The position numbers and the translations under genes are program-made. The notes beneath the pieces were generated by a model. It was not told where the DNA came from. It saw only the letters and a program-made list of their open reading frames with translations, and ran no database searches. Below are positions 13,519 through 22,257 of a stretch of 48,746 nucleotides of DNA, one piece after another. Position 1 is the first letter of the stretch. Each line of letters starts with the position of its first letter. Source of the stretch: Allosalinactinospora lopnorensis (GTDB lineage: Bacteria; Actinomycetota; Actinomycetes; Streptosporangiales; Streptosporangiaceae); contig NZ_LAJC01000042.1 of NCBI RefSeq assembly GCF_000981225.1, forward strand, positions 1-48,746, written 5' to 3'.

Positions 13519-16269
13519 ATGAGGATCACCTACCTGCTGACCGGAGGCGACGCCGTGGACGGCGCGGAGGCCGCCGTGCTCTCCCAGACCGCCCGCCTCG
13601 GCGAGCGCCACGAGGCCGAGATCATCACCGTCTTCCGGACCGTGCAGGACGGCGCTCCGGATCCCCGGGTACCGGTGCGGTACCTGGTGGACGCCCGCGC
13701 CCCGGTACAGCGGCCGACACGCGACTGCACGCTGGACGAGGAGACCTGCCGGACGCTGAGTGGCGAGCCCAGTGAGCTGCTTCCGGCGAGCCGGCGGAGC
13801 GGGTTCAGCCGGCTCACCGACATCGAGCTGCGTCACGCGCTGGCGCGTATCGGAACCGACGTGCTGGTGGGGACCACACCGGCGCTGACGTCGCTGATCG
13901 CCCGGTTGGCCCCCGCCGGTGCCGTCACGGTCGGCCAGGAGTACCGCGTCTCCGAGCTGCGCGGAGCCGGTACCGCCGCACTGCTGTCATACGCGCCGTG
14001 GCTGGACGCGCTGGTGGTGGTCAGCGAGCCCACCCGGTCGTGGTTGGCCGCGTCGCTGGGCGCGGCCGCGCCCCGGTTGGAGACCATCCCCCTGGCCGCG
14101 CCCTCAGGATTTCGGCCGCGCTCCGGCCTGCGGACCCGCAGGATCCTGGTCGCCCAGCCCCTGGTGCCCGAGAAACAGACCGATCACGCGATCCTGGCGT
14201 TCGCGAAGGTCGCCGCCGCTCACCCCGACTGGAGCCTCCGCATCCGCGGCAGCGGCCCGGACCTGCCCCGCCTCCGCGCCCTGGTCCACGCCCGCGAGCT
14301 GCACGACCGGGTCGAGTTCCTGGACGGGGACTGCACGGTCGCCGAGGAATGGGCCAAGGCCAGCATCTGCCTGCTGCTCTCCGGAACGGAGGCCTTCGGC
14401 CCGGCGCTGACCGAGGCGTTCGCGGCCGGGGTTCCCGCTGTCTGCTACGACTGCGCCAACGGCCCCGCCGAGGTGGTCCGGCACGGCACCGACGGTCTCC
14501 TCGTCCCGGCCGGCGACGTGGACGGGCTCGCCTCCGCGCTCGGCACACTCATGGCGGACGACGCCACACGGTTCGCTTGGGGCGCGGCCGCCCTCGACGG
14601 AGTGGACCGTTTCTCCCCCGAGCTCATCACCGCCCGCTGGGAGGCGCTCTACGCCGACCTTCTCACGATCGCGCCGCGCGATCGCGCCCGTGCCCGCGCC
14701 GACCGGGCCGCGCGGCACGCCGCCGCGACCGCGCGGCGCGGTGCGCTGTTCCAGGAGCTGCCATGGGAGCAGACGACGTCCCAGGTCCCGGACATGGCGG
14801 CCGAGGAGGAACGCGTCCACCGCCACCATCCGCACCTGATCCGCTCCGGCGGGCAACTCACCGGGATCCGCGACGACCTGCCGCCCCACGGCGCCCTCCG
14901 CGCCAACCTGGACCTGATCGTGAGGGCTCTGGACTACTTCGGGGTGCCGTACGCGCTGGTGCGGGACGACGGGCCGCGGCACCGGGTCATGGTCACCGAG
15001 GAGCGGAGCGCGGCGGCACTGGCGGCGCTGACCGCCGCCTACGACAACGAACCGGTCTACGCCAAGCCGCTGCGCCCGCGCGGCCGGCTCCCCCAGCCGG
15101 TGCTCGCCGGCATGGTCGGCGGTATGACCGGTATCTCCGGGGTCCGAGTGTTCCGGCCCGTCATCACCTCGGGAAGGACGCTGCGCTACGGCGCCGGCTA
15201 TGGCGCGGACCTGGAGTTCTGGTCCTGGGACGAGGACGGCGGCTGCTACGTCGCCCCGTGCCCGTCCGCCATCGGCGACCGGATTCCACCGGAGGCGATG
15301 ACGCCGGCGTCGCTGCGCGTGGCGGACCGGGACTACCCGAGCTACGAGCCTTTCGCCCGCCGCCTGCTGACCGACGTCGATTTCCCCGTCGACGCCGTCT
15401 ACACCTGGGACGGCGGTTCCGATCCGGCCGCGGGGGAACGGCCGGCGGACGCCGCCGGTGACCACCGGCCCGGCGACGCCGAGAAGCTCCGTTACTCGGT
15501 TCGCTCGGTCGCGATGTTCGCGCCGTGGATCAGGCGGATCTTCGTCGTGACCGAAAACGGGGCACCGGAGTGGCTGGAAACCGCCCACCCGGGCATCACC
15601 GTGCTCCCGCACCGGGAGCTGGCCGGCGCCGGCGGCACACTTCCCCTGTTCGCTCCGCTCCGCACCGGGCCCCGGCTGCACACCATCGACGGTCTCAGCG
15701 AGCACTTTCTCCATCTCCGCGCCGACGTCTTCATCGGGCGCCCTCTGGCGCCGGGGCACTTCTTCCATTCCAACGGGATGGCGAGGTTCTTCCGCTCCCC
15801 GGTCGCGGTTCCGCTCGGCAAACCCGCGCCGGACGATCCCGCGGACGTCGCCGCCGCGAAGCGGAACCGCGCGCTGATCGAGGACGCGTTCCAGCGCCGC
15901 ACCACCCACGGCTTCCGGTATGCGCCCTCCCCGCTACGCCGCTCGGTCCTCGCCGAGATCGAGGAGCGGTTTCCCTCCGAACTCGCGGCGACCGCGGACG
16001 CCTCCGCCTCGGCTTCGCTGCACCACCATTACGGCTACCTCACCGGCCGCTCCGTCCCGGGCGAACTCCGCTGCTCCCGGGTGGACGCGGGGGTCCCGGA
16101 ACAGCACCCTGAGCTCAACCGGCTGCTCCATGCCCGCGACCAGGACTCCTTCTGCGTCACCGAGTCCGCGTCGGAGCAAGTGCTCCCGGGCGAGCAGCGC
16201 CGGATGATCCACGCGTTCCTGCGGAGCTATTTCCCGATCGCCAGTCCCTACGAGCGGCCACCGCCGTGA
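13519..16269 (+). CDS. Glycosyltransferase family 4 fused to a Stealth (CR1-CR4) domain
   Basis: 916 aa from ATG 13519, two bases after the previous stop. Residues 1-385 form a GT4 domain: N-terminal MRITYLLTGG, donor-site ILVAQPLVPEKQTDHAI, and the EX7E motif EAFGPALTE (Glu291 and Glu299). An intermediate region (about 420-615) typical of actinobacterial Stealth proteins follows. Stealth signatures come next: CR1 DAVYTWDGGSDP (about 625), CR2 LRYSVRSVAMFAPWIRRIFV to LSEHFLHLRADVFIGRP (657-742), CR3 with SLHHHYGYLTGR, and CR4 DSFCVTESA (about 876-884). Stealth enzymes transfer sugar phosphates to build capsule or cell-wall polymers. Several positions usually Asn/Asp differ: CR1 WVDGSDP reads WDGGSDP, CR2 NDD reads RAD (734-736), CR4 ND reads TE (881-882). 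The Stealth half may therefore be catalytically altered while GT4 looks intact. Confidence 0.88.
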   Translation: MRITYLLTGGDAVDGAEAAVLSQTARLGERHEAEIITVFRTVQDGAPDPRVPVRYLVDARAPVQRPTRDCTLDEETCRTLSGEPSELLPASRRSGFSRLTDIELRHALARIGTDVLVGTTPALTSLIARLAPAGAVTVGQEYRVSELRGAGTAALLSYAPWLDALVVVSEPTRSWLAASLGAAAPRLETIPLAAPSGFRPRSGLRTRRILVAQPLVPEKQTDHAILAFAKVAAAHPDWSLRIRGSGPDLPRLRALVHARELHDRVEFLDGDCTVAEEWAKASICLLLSGTEAFGPALTEAFAAGVPAVCYDCANGPAEVVRHGTDGLLVPAGDVDGLASALGTLMADDATRFAWGAAALDGVDRFSPELITARWEALYADLLTIAPRDRARARADRAARHAAATARRGALFQELPWEQTTSQVPDMAAEEERVHRHHPHLIRSGGQLTGIRDDLPPHGALRANLDLIVRALDYFGVPYALVRDDGPRHRVMVTEERSAAALAALTAAYDNEPVYAKPLRPRGRLPQPVLAGMVGGMTGISGVRVFRPVITSGRTLRYGAGYGADLEFWSWDEDGGCYVAPCPSAIGDRIPPEAMTPASLRVADRDYPSYEPFARRLLTDVDFPVDAVYTWDGGSDPAAGERPADAAGDHRPGDAEKLRYSVRSVAMFAPWIRRIFVVTENGAPEWLETAHPGITVLPHRELAGAGGTLPLFAPLRTGPRLHTIDGLSEHFLHLRADVFIGRPLAPGHFFHSNGMARFFRSPVAVPLGKPAPDDPADVAAAKRNRALIEDAFQRRTTHGFRYAPSPLRRSVLAEIEERFPSELAATADASASASLHHHYGYLTGRSVPGELRCSRVDAGVPEQHPELNRLLHARDQDSFCVTESASEQVLPGEQRRMIHAFLRSYFPIASPYERPPP

Positions 16270-16370
16270 GCGGAGGCCGGGCGGCGTGTCACGCATACGC
16301 TACACGCCCACACGAACACTCAAAGTGACAATGGCGTATGGAAGCCGTCCCCGAGCACAGGAACGCTGCT

Positions 16371-16685
16371 ATGGCCGAGCCGAAACACGCCCGCCCACGC
16401 CAAGAACCGCCCATGATCTCCCCCTCCGCCGACCGCCGCCACCTGTCCGCGCTGGCCTCCGCTCTGGAGCGGTACGGGGTACGGTCCCGGATCGTCGAGG
16501 GGCGCGCACCGTTCCTGCGGGCGGGCAACCCCGAGTCCGACTACGCGGTCGAGGAGGTCAGATGCGAGTGCCGCGCCTACGAGTACGCCTTCGTGACCTC
16601 CTTCGGCGTGTGCCTTGGAAGCAGCGCCGACATCGGCCGCGCCGCCGAGAGGACCGCCCGGCTCCTCGGGGTGGCCGCGTCTTGA
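16371..16685 (+). CDS. Small soluble protein of unknown function
   Basis: 104 aa from ATG 16371, preceded by AGGAA at good spacing; an earlier in-frame ATG at 16338 has no ribosome site. After a polar start (MAEPKHARPRQEPP) the region 20-104 is a compact alpha/beta pattern: LSALASALERYGVRSRIVEG, then YAVEEVRCECRAYEYAFVT, FGVCLGSSADIGRAAERTAR and LLGVAAS. Three Cys are present, two as CEC. There is no TM. It is 101 bp downstream of the Stealth gene and may be separately transcribed. No family recognised. Confidence 0.65.
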   Translation: MAEPKHARPRQEPPMISPSADRRHLSALASALERYGVRSRIVEGRAPFLRAGNPESDYAVEEVRCECRAYEYAFVTSFGVCLGSSADIGRAAERTARLLGVAAS

Positions 16686-16743
16686 GGCCGGGCCCCGTCC
16701 CCTCAGCGGCGCCGGTGCGCCCCGGGTCCCGCACCGCACGGAA

Positions 16744-16784
16744 AAAGCCCCTGACCGGCGAATATTTCGCAGGTCAGAGGCTTT
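16744..16784 (-). terminator. Terminator downstream of ssrA
   Basis: AAAGCC-C-CTGACC (16744-16756) pairs with GGTCAG-A-GGCTTT (16772-16784), 12 pairs with one mismatch and a 15-base loop. Read on the minus strand the hairpin ends in GGGGCTTTTTCC, giving the U-tract about 100 bases after the mature tmRNA end. It could also stop plus-strand transcripts from 16685. Confidence 0.75.
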
Positions 16785-16877
16785 CTCCAGCGAGGGCCGG
16801 GGGTCGCCCCCCGAAGACACGAAGAGACGACCCCGCGAGCGCGGCCAACGCGCGAGCAGGGTCGTCTCAGAGTCGAG

Positions 16878-17248
16878 TGGAGGTGGCGGGAATCGAACCC
16901 GCGTCCTTCAGTGCCGCAACAGGGCTTCTCCGGGTGCAGTCTGTGCTGTCGTTCTGCTCGGCCCCAGCGCTCTCACAGACATGTCACTGACGGGCCCAGC
17001 CACGTAGATGTCCCGTTCAGGCCCCGTGGCCTGATCTGAACGGTAAGTCCTCTAACCGATGCCGGACACTGGGCCGAGGACGGGCCCAGGCCGACAGAGA
17101 CGCTATCGCTTAGGCAGCGAGAGCGAACTCAGTGCGCTTAGAGTTGGCACTTGATATTTAGCGCGAATGCAGGATTAACGAGGTCACACTCACAACCCTC
17201 GACCCGCTTCCCCTGGAACGATCACCAAAGTCGAAACCGATCACCCCC
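16878..17248 (-). ncRNA. ssrA: Transfer-messenger RNA (tmRNA)
   Basis: The 5' end (17248 leftwards) reads GGGGGTGATCGGTTTCGAC, the conserved tmRNA start. The 3' end has the T-arm GGACGCGGGTTCGATTCCCG and CCACCTCC. GGGGGUG and CACCUCC form a 7-bp acceptor stem that contains a G3-U pair, the alanyl-tRNA synthetase identity element. The discriminator A is at 16878 and CCA is not encoded (CTC follows). The resume frame 17148-17110 reads ANSKRTEFALAA then TAA, a degradation tag with the usual ALAA end; I recall the same tag from Thermobifida fusca. Mature length is about 371 nt. It works with SmpB (19757-20221, same strand) to rescue stalled ribosomes. Confidence 0.95.
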
Positions 17249-17731
17249 TGTGTAGTTGTCAACGGGCTCTGTGGCCCGCGTGCGGGAACCACCGTGGTGT
17301 TCCCCGATGTTCCAACGCTACCGGGATAACGGCGAAAGGACCAAGCTGATTCCCGCGTGGGGTGCCGCCGCGTGAAAGTGCCCGGGGGCGCTCGGTCGCC
17401 CCCGGGCAACGAGAATCCCTCGCGGGCGCGGACTCAGAACGATCGACGCTGCCCGCGAGGGCGGCCGGCAGGGTCGGGCCGGCCTCGAAGGCAGGGTCTC
17501 CCCCGAGACGAGATCCTGCCGCCATGACTGGTTCCCGCAACCCCCTTTACGGCATCCAGTCATTAAGGAAGACGCGACCTGTCTCCGGACAGGTTGCCCA
17601 TCGCAGGATTTTTCCGGGTGATTTTCCAGCTGAGGCCGCCGAGCCCGCGACGACCGACCCTGGGTGCCGCTGTCGCGGGGCCCGACCGAAATAAGGGGGC
17701 CGCGTCAGCGTGGATGATCGCGGCGGTTCGC
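17249..17731. other. Hairpin-rich intergenic region between the PBP-like gene and ssrA
   Basis: 483 bp with no convincing frame. It holds a perfect 12-bp stem TGCCCGGGGGCG/CGCCCCCGGGCA (17379-17408, 6-base loop) and an 11-bp stem CCCTCGCGGGC/GCCCGCGAGGG (17417-17427 and 17451-17461). A two-part hairpin is centred near 17500 (GTCTC-CCCC-GAGAC within GGCAGG/CCTGCC). A further stem near 17640-17684 is built on CCGCGAC/GTCGCGG. TTGACA occurs at 17262-17257 on the minus strand, only 8 bases before the mature tmRNA start, so it is unlikely to be that gene's -35. Confidence 0.6.
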
Positions 17732-19738
17732 TCACTCCGAGGCTTCGGGGGGTGCGCCGAGGTCGGTCGCAGGGTCCTCGGAGTCCGCCCCCTGTTCGGC
17801 TTCCTCTTCCTCCGCGTCCTCGGCCGTCTCAGGGATGTTCTCCACATAGCCGCTGGGCAGGCGCAGCAGGAACTCGCCGACCGTGTTCTCGGCGTACTGG
17901 TTGAACCGCAGTGCGGGGTCCACCTCGATCGCGACGGCGACGGCCACGTCCCCCTGATAGCCGACGAACCACTGCACGGCGGTCTCCTCGCCGTCGACCT
18001 GCTGCACGGCCGTGGCCACCTGGCCGTGCACGGGGATGTCCCCCACGTTCGCGCCCGATGCGCTGCCCTCCACCACGGCGTCGCGCAGCATGTCCTGCAG
18101 CGCTGACACGGTTCCGGTGTCCAGTTCGCGGGCCGGTACGTTCTCGCCCTCCTCCTCGTCCGAGACGGCGAGTCGCGGAGGGTTCCAGGAACCGCTGGCG
18201 ACCCCGCCGGCCGCCAGGGCCATGGTGAGCGGACTCACCGTGACGTTATCGGCGCCGACCATCGCGGCCGCCAAATCCTCCTCGGACCGCGGAACGGTGA
18301 ACTCTCCGCTGTGGGTCGGCACGGAGAGCCGCCAGTCGCCTCCCACACCGAAGTCGGCGGCGCTCGACGCCAGGGCGTCGGCGCCTACCTCCTCTCCGAG
18401 GCCAGCGAACGCGGTGGTGCAGGTGTAGGCGAAGTCGCGGGCCAGGTCCGGGCTACCCCACAACGCGGTGTTGTTGGGGTTGGTGAACCTGCGATCCCCG
18501 ACCTGGCGCTGCTGGTCGCACGGGACGGTCTGGTCGGGTGCGGCGGCGCCGGACTCCAGCGCGGCCGCGGTCGAGACGATGGTGAACACCTCGCCCGGCC
18601 GGTACTCCTTGGTGAACGCACCGTCGTCGTCGGTGCTGCCCGGCTGGCCGGCGGCGGCGAGGATGTGGCCGTTGCGCGCGTCCACGGCGACCAGGTAGCC
18701 GCTGTCCGGTAGTGCCTCCAGCACTCCTTCCGCGGCTTCCTGGGCATCGGCGTCGATCGTGGCGCTGAGCGACCCGCTCTGCTCCCCCGGCCAGGTCTCC
18801 AGCACATCGGTCTGCTCGCCGTCGCCGTCCAGCGTCACGACCTCGGTGTTGGCGGTGCCGGCGAGCCGCTGTTGGAAGGCGCTCTGCAGGCCGCTCAGCC
18901 CGACCGTGTCGCCGGCCTGGTACGGGCCCGCGACACGGGAGGAGACGTTGTGCCCGACGGTGCCGGCCACCTCGCCGACGGTGGCCTGCGCCTGCTCGGG
19001 GTACAGCGACATGGTGATCTGGCTGGTCTCGACACCGGAGATCCGCTTGGCTTTTCGGGTTACCGCACCCTCGACGTCCCGCTTGCGCACCAGGACGAGG
19101 GGCTGGAACTGCTCCGGAGGGGCCGAGCGGACCCGGTTGAGCAGCGGATCGGGGTCCTCGTCGAGGAGTTCGGCGAGGTCGTTGACGCCTTTCTCTGTGT
19201 CCTCCATGTCGGCGGGGACCACACCGAACGCGGTGACCTGCTGCTCCGCGACGAGCGGGCGCCCGTTCCGGTCGAAGATCTGCCCCCGGTCGGGGACGTC
19301 GTAGTTCACCGCGAGCCGCTCGCCCTCTTCGAGCTTGGGATGGATGACGTCGGGCGCCCAGGTGATCTGCCACCCCTCGGCGTTCTGCTCCAGCCCCATG
19401 GACCCGGTGTACTGCCACACGGGGTCGCCGATGCCGAGGTCGGCCTGGGCGTGGAACTCCGCCGTGCCGGTGTCGCCCTGCTGGTCGAGGCCGCCGAGTT
19501 CGAAACGCAGAGCCGCCAGGTCAAGCTGGTCGTGCACCTGTTCGAGGGCGCCCGCCACCTCCTCGACCTCACCCGTCGTGTGCCGTGCCGCGGCCTCGTA
19601 CTCACCGGCCTGCCAGTCGATCAGGAACGCGCGGACCGCGACCTCCGGACTGGGGTGCGGAGTGCACCCTGCGATGGCGGCCGCTAAGGCGACACTGGTA
19701 CCGACGACTACGGCTCGACGAAGATGGCGGGGGGGCAC
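17732..19738 (-). CDS. Penicillin-binding-protein-like lipoprotein lacking all catalytic motifs
   Basis: 668 aa from GTG 19738, with AAAGGA upstream. A lipoprotein signal with Cys25 (AAAIAGC) is followed by an NTF2-like MecR1-type domain (about 30-140), a PBP dimerisation region (about 150-310, with VPDRGQIFDRNGRPL) and a transpeptidase fold (about 330-640). The fold is recognisable, but each active-site motif is changed. PGSTFK reads PGEVFT (381-386; Ser to Glu, Lys to Thr), SCN reads TCT (439-441), and KTGT reads QVAT (573-576). The frame is intact and the surroundings are well conserved, so this is not a sequencing effect. An acidic tail follows. The gene starts 18 bp after smpB and follows ftsE-ftsX. 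It should be an extracytoplasmic membrane-tethered protein that cannot form the acyl-enzyme, perhaps a ligand-binding or regulatory partner in division. Confidence 0.88.
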   Translation of the reverse strand: MPPRHLRRAVVVGTSVALAAAIAGCTPHPSPEVAVRAFLIDWQAGEYEAAARHTTGEVEEVAGALEQVHDQLDLAALRFELGGLDQQGDTGTAEFHAQADLGIGDPVWQYTGSMGLEQNAEGWQITWAPDVIHPKLEEGERLAVNYDVPDRGQIFDRNGRPLVAEQQVTAFGVVPADMEDTEKGVNDLAELLDEDPDPLLNRVRSAPPEQFQPLVLVRKRDVEGAVTRKAKRISGVETSQITMSLYPEQAQATVGEVAGTVGHNVSSRVAGPYQAGDTVGLSGLQSAFQQRLAGTANTEVVTLDGDGEQTDVLETWPGEQSGSLSATIDADAQEAAEGVLEALPDSGYLVAVDARNGHILAAAGQPGSTDDDGAFTKEYRPGEVFTIVSTAAALESGAAAPDQTVPCDQQRQVGDRRFTNPNNTALWGSPDLARDFAYTCTTAFAGLGEEVGADALASSAADFGVGGDWRLSVPTHSGEFTVPRSEEDLAAAMVGADNVTVSPLTMALAAGGVASGSWNPPRLAVSDEEEGENVPARELDTGTVSALQDMLRDAVVEGSASGANVGDIPVHGQVATAVQQVDGEETAVQWFVGYQGDVAVAVAIEVDPALRFNQYAENTVGEFLLRLPSGYVENIPETAEDAEEEEAEQGADSEDPATDLGAPPEASE

Positions 19739-19756
19739 CCTGGTGATCCTTTCGGC

Positions 19757-20221
19757 TCAACGCCGACGGCGGAGTGCGCGCTCCATATCTCGCTGCGCCT
19801 CGCGTGCGGCGATGTCCTGGCGTTTGTCGTACTGGCGTTTACCGCGGGCCAAGGCCAGCTCCACCTTGGCCTTGCCCTCGCTGAAATACAGCGACAGCGG
19901 CACCAGCGTACGGCCCGTTTCGCGGGTCTTTGCCACCAACTTGGCGATCTCTTCGCGGTGCAGGAGTAGCTTACGCGGCCGCCGGGCGGCGTGGTTGGTC
20001 CATGTCCCGTGTGCGTACTCGGGGATATGGACGTTCTCCAACCACACCTCTCCCCGCTTGATGTGCGCGAATCCGTCCACGAGAGAGGCGCGCCCGGCCC
20101 GCAGCGACTTCACCTCGGTACCGGTGAGCACGATGCCCGCCTCGTAGGTGTCGTCGATGTGGTAGTCGTGCCGGGCCCGCCGGTTCTGGGCGATGAATTT
20201 ACGCCCTTTCTCCCGTGGCAC
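19757..20221 (-). CDS. smpB: SsrA-binding protein SmpB
   Basis: 154 aa, normal length. It binds tmRNA and delivers it to stalled ribosomes. Family hallmarks are [20 protein letters not shown] at the N-terminus, [19 protein letters not shown], and [20 protein letters not shown], ending in the basic tail [14 protein letters not shown] then RRRR that enters the decoding centre. The start is GTG 20221, with AAGGAAAG upstream. It lies 55 bp downstream of ftsX and 18 bp upstream of the PBP-like gene, all minus strand. Its RNA partner ssrA is 2.5 kb downstream in the same direction. Confidence 0.96.
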   Translation of the reverse strand: MPREKGRKFIAQNRRARHDYHIDDTYEAGIVLTGTEVKSLRAGRASLVDGFAHIKRGEVWLENVHIPEYAHGTWTNHAARRPRKLLLHREEIAKLVAKTRETGRTLVPLSLYFSEGKAKVELALARGKRQYDKRQDIAAREAQRDMERALRRRR

Positions 20222-20276
20222 TGGAGCTTTCCTTCCTTCAACCGCCGAAGCTAAGAACGAGCAGGTGACCGTCGCG

Positions 20277-21185
20277 TCAGACCCGGAGGTAGCGCCGGAG
20301 TGTCAGGAACGCCGCAACGGTACAGAGGAGTATGCCCAGAATCAGCGAGACTCCGATGACGTACATCACCGCTCCGATGCCGAGGGTGATGTCGAACTGG
20401 AACCAGTCCTGGATCCGATCCAGCAGGAAGAACCTCGTCGCGACGATGAACCCTGAGGCGAAGATACCGCCGATCAAGCCCGCGACGGCGGCTTCCAGCA
20501 GGAAAGGCAGCTGGATATAGAAGTTGGACGCGCCGACCAGCCTCATGATGCCCGTCTCCCGGCGCCGGCTGTAGGCGGACAACCGGATGGTGTTGCCGAT
20601 GAGTAACGCCGCAGCGGCCAACTGGATGAAGGACACGACGAGCGCCGCCCATTTCAGGCCGTCGAGCAGGCTGAAGAACTGCTCGAGCACCTGCTGGTCG
20701 TCGGAGATCGAGTCGACCCCCGGACGGCCCTGTACCGCGTCCTGTACTTCCTGGTACTGGGTCGGATCCTGCAACTGCACACGGAAGTTGTCCGGAATGT
20801 CGCCCTCTTGGGCGGCCTCGACCAGCGCATCGTGGTTGGAGAAGCGCTCCTGGAAGTCCTGCCAGGCCTCGGACGCGGTCACGTACTCGACGTTCGCGAC
20901 CTGGGGCATTCCCTCCAAGTCGTCCTGGATCTCGGTCCGCTCCTCATCGGTGGCGGCTCCGCTCTCCTCACACGTCGGGGACAGCGACGTGTCCGTGCAC
21001 ATGTAGATGGTGAGCGAGATCCGCTCGTCCCAGTAGCGGCGCATCTCGGTCACCTGCTGGTTGATGAGCAGACCGCCACCGAACAGGGCGAGCGAGATGG
21101 CCACCGTGGTGATGACCGCGACGGTCATCGTGAGATTTCGGCGTAGGCCGATCCAGGTTTCAGAAAGTACGAATTGTGCGCGCAT
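20277..21185 (-). CDS. ftsX: Cell-division ABC transporter permease FtsX
   Basis: 302 aa from ATG 21185. A short cytoplasmic start ([15 protein letters not shown]) leads into TM1 (about 20-42). An extracellular domain of about 125 residues has a Cys63-Cys72 pair ([12 protein letters not shown]) that could form a disulfide. TM2-TM4 follow, with [20 protein letters not shown] between TM2 and TM3, the coupling-helix region that meets FtsE. FtsEX does not transport a known substrate; it activates peptidoglycan hydrolases during division. Here the extracytoplasmic partner is not obvious, but a PBP-like lipoprotein lies two genes downstream. No strong ribosome site is seen before the ATG. Confidence 0.94.
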   Translation of the reverse strand: MRAQFVLSETWIGLRRNLTMTVAVITTVAISLALFGGGLLINQQVTEMRRYWDERISLTIYMCTDTSLSPTCEESGAATDEERTEIQDDLEGMPQVANVEYVTASEAWQDFQERFSNHDALVEAAQEGDIPDNFRVQLQDPTQYQEVQDAVQGRPGVDSISDDQQVLEQFFSLLDGLKWAALVVSFIQLAAAALLIGNTIRLSAYSRRRETGIMRLVGASNFYIQLPFLLEAAVAGLIGGIFASGFIVATRFFLLDRIQDWFQFDITLGIGAVMYVIGVSLILGILLCTVAAFLTLRRYLRV

Positions 21186-21263
21186 GATGTGTTAAGGATC
21201 CGTCCTTAGGGGCTTCGCCGCGCCGTTGCGAGCAGCGCGAGGACGCACGGCCGGCCCGAGGGG

Positions 21264-21952
21264 TCAGTAGGCCTGGCCGTAGACGCCGCGCGTCTGGTCC
21301 CGGACGACCACACCCTCCTCGAGCTCGATGACGCGCTTGCGCATCGAGTCGACGATGGCGGCATCGTGCGTTGCCATGACGACGGTCGTACCGGTGCGAT
21401 TGATTCGGTCGAGCACCTTCATGATGCCGATCGACGTGGCGGGATCGATGTTCCCGGTGGCTCATCGGCCAGCAGGATCTGTGGCCGGTTCACGAAGGCC
21501 CGGGCGATCGCGACCCGCTGCTGCTCACCTCCCGAGAGCTCATCGGGCATGCGATCGGACTTGCCTTCCAGGCCGACCAGCTCGACGACCTCCGGAACCA
21601 CCTTCTTGATGAATCGCCGGGGCTTCCCGATCACTTCCAGGGCGAACGCGACGTTCTCGAAGACGTTCTTGTTCGGCAGGAGGCGGAAATCCTGGAACAC
21701 GCAGCCGATACGGCGCCGCAGGTGGGGCACCTTCCAGTTGGACAAGCGCGCGAGATCCTTACCCGCGACGTGCACCTTGCCCTTGTTGGGCTTCTCCTCC
21801 TTGAGGATCAGCCTGAGGAACGTTGACTTACCCGAGCCCGAGGGACCGACGAGGAAGACGAACTCTCCCTTCTCGACGTCGATGGAAACGTTCTCGAGGG
21901 CGGGGTGCTTCTGGGTCAGGTAGACCTTGGTGACGTTTTCAAAGTGAATCAC
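21264..21952 (-). pseudogene. ftsE: Cell-division ATP-binding protein FtsE, broken by one missing base
   Basis: GTG 21952 starts [12 protein letters not shown]. Walker [11 protein letters not shown]-loop [20 protein letters not shown], signature LSGGEQQRV and Walker B ILLADEP are all in frame. At 21459-21460 one base is missing. The coding strand reads GAG-CC-ACC-GGG where GAG-CCN-ACC-GGG is expected. After the shift the frame continues [17 protein letters not shown] and [12 protein letters not shown], ending at TGA 21264. The span is 689 bases; 690 would give 229 aa, the normal size. As read, the protein ends soon after Walker B and loses the H-loop. Because ftsE is normally needed for growth and the rest is perfectly conserved, sequence error is most likely. 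It is upstream of ftsX. Confidence 0.92.
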
Positions 21953-22174
21953 AGGAGCATCACAAGGTTCTCGAGGGTTGGGGGCACCCAGGCGGACGTA
22001 ATGTTTCCGCGCAGGGCAGGACTGGCCACGGGGCCAACCGACAGTGTAGAGGGGAACGCAACCCCGGATGTCCAGATCGAGGAGGTTCCTCACTTGCACC
22101 GCCACCGAGGGAAGACATGGGGGTAACACCCCTACGCTGCACCTCAGCCGCGGTTGTCCACGGCCGACCGTCAG

Positions 22175-22205
22175 ACAATAGATCTGAGCATATCGGAAGT
22201 GTCAA
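22175..22205 (-). promoter_or_regulatory. Candidate promoter of the ftsE-ftsX-smpB operon
   Basis: On the minus strand TTGACA (22205-22200) is followed after 19 bases by TATTGT (22180-22175). The 305-bp gap 21953-22257 between prfB and ftsE has locally AT-rich sequence here. The leader would be about 215 nt. Spacing is one to two bases longer than ideal. No clear terminator for prfB was found in the gap. Confidence 0.4.
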
Positions 22206-22257
22206 CCAACTATAACGTTCATGCATACGACCGTTTGGTGGAGTCCGATGCCGGTTC

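Noticed and set aside
17257-17262. TTGACA as the -35 of ssrA
   Set aside because: It is only 8 bases upstream of the mature 5' end. It would need transcription to begin inside the tmRNA.
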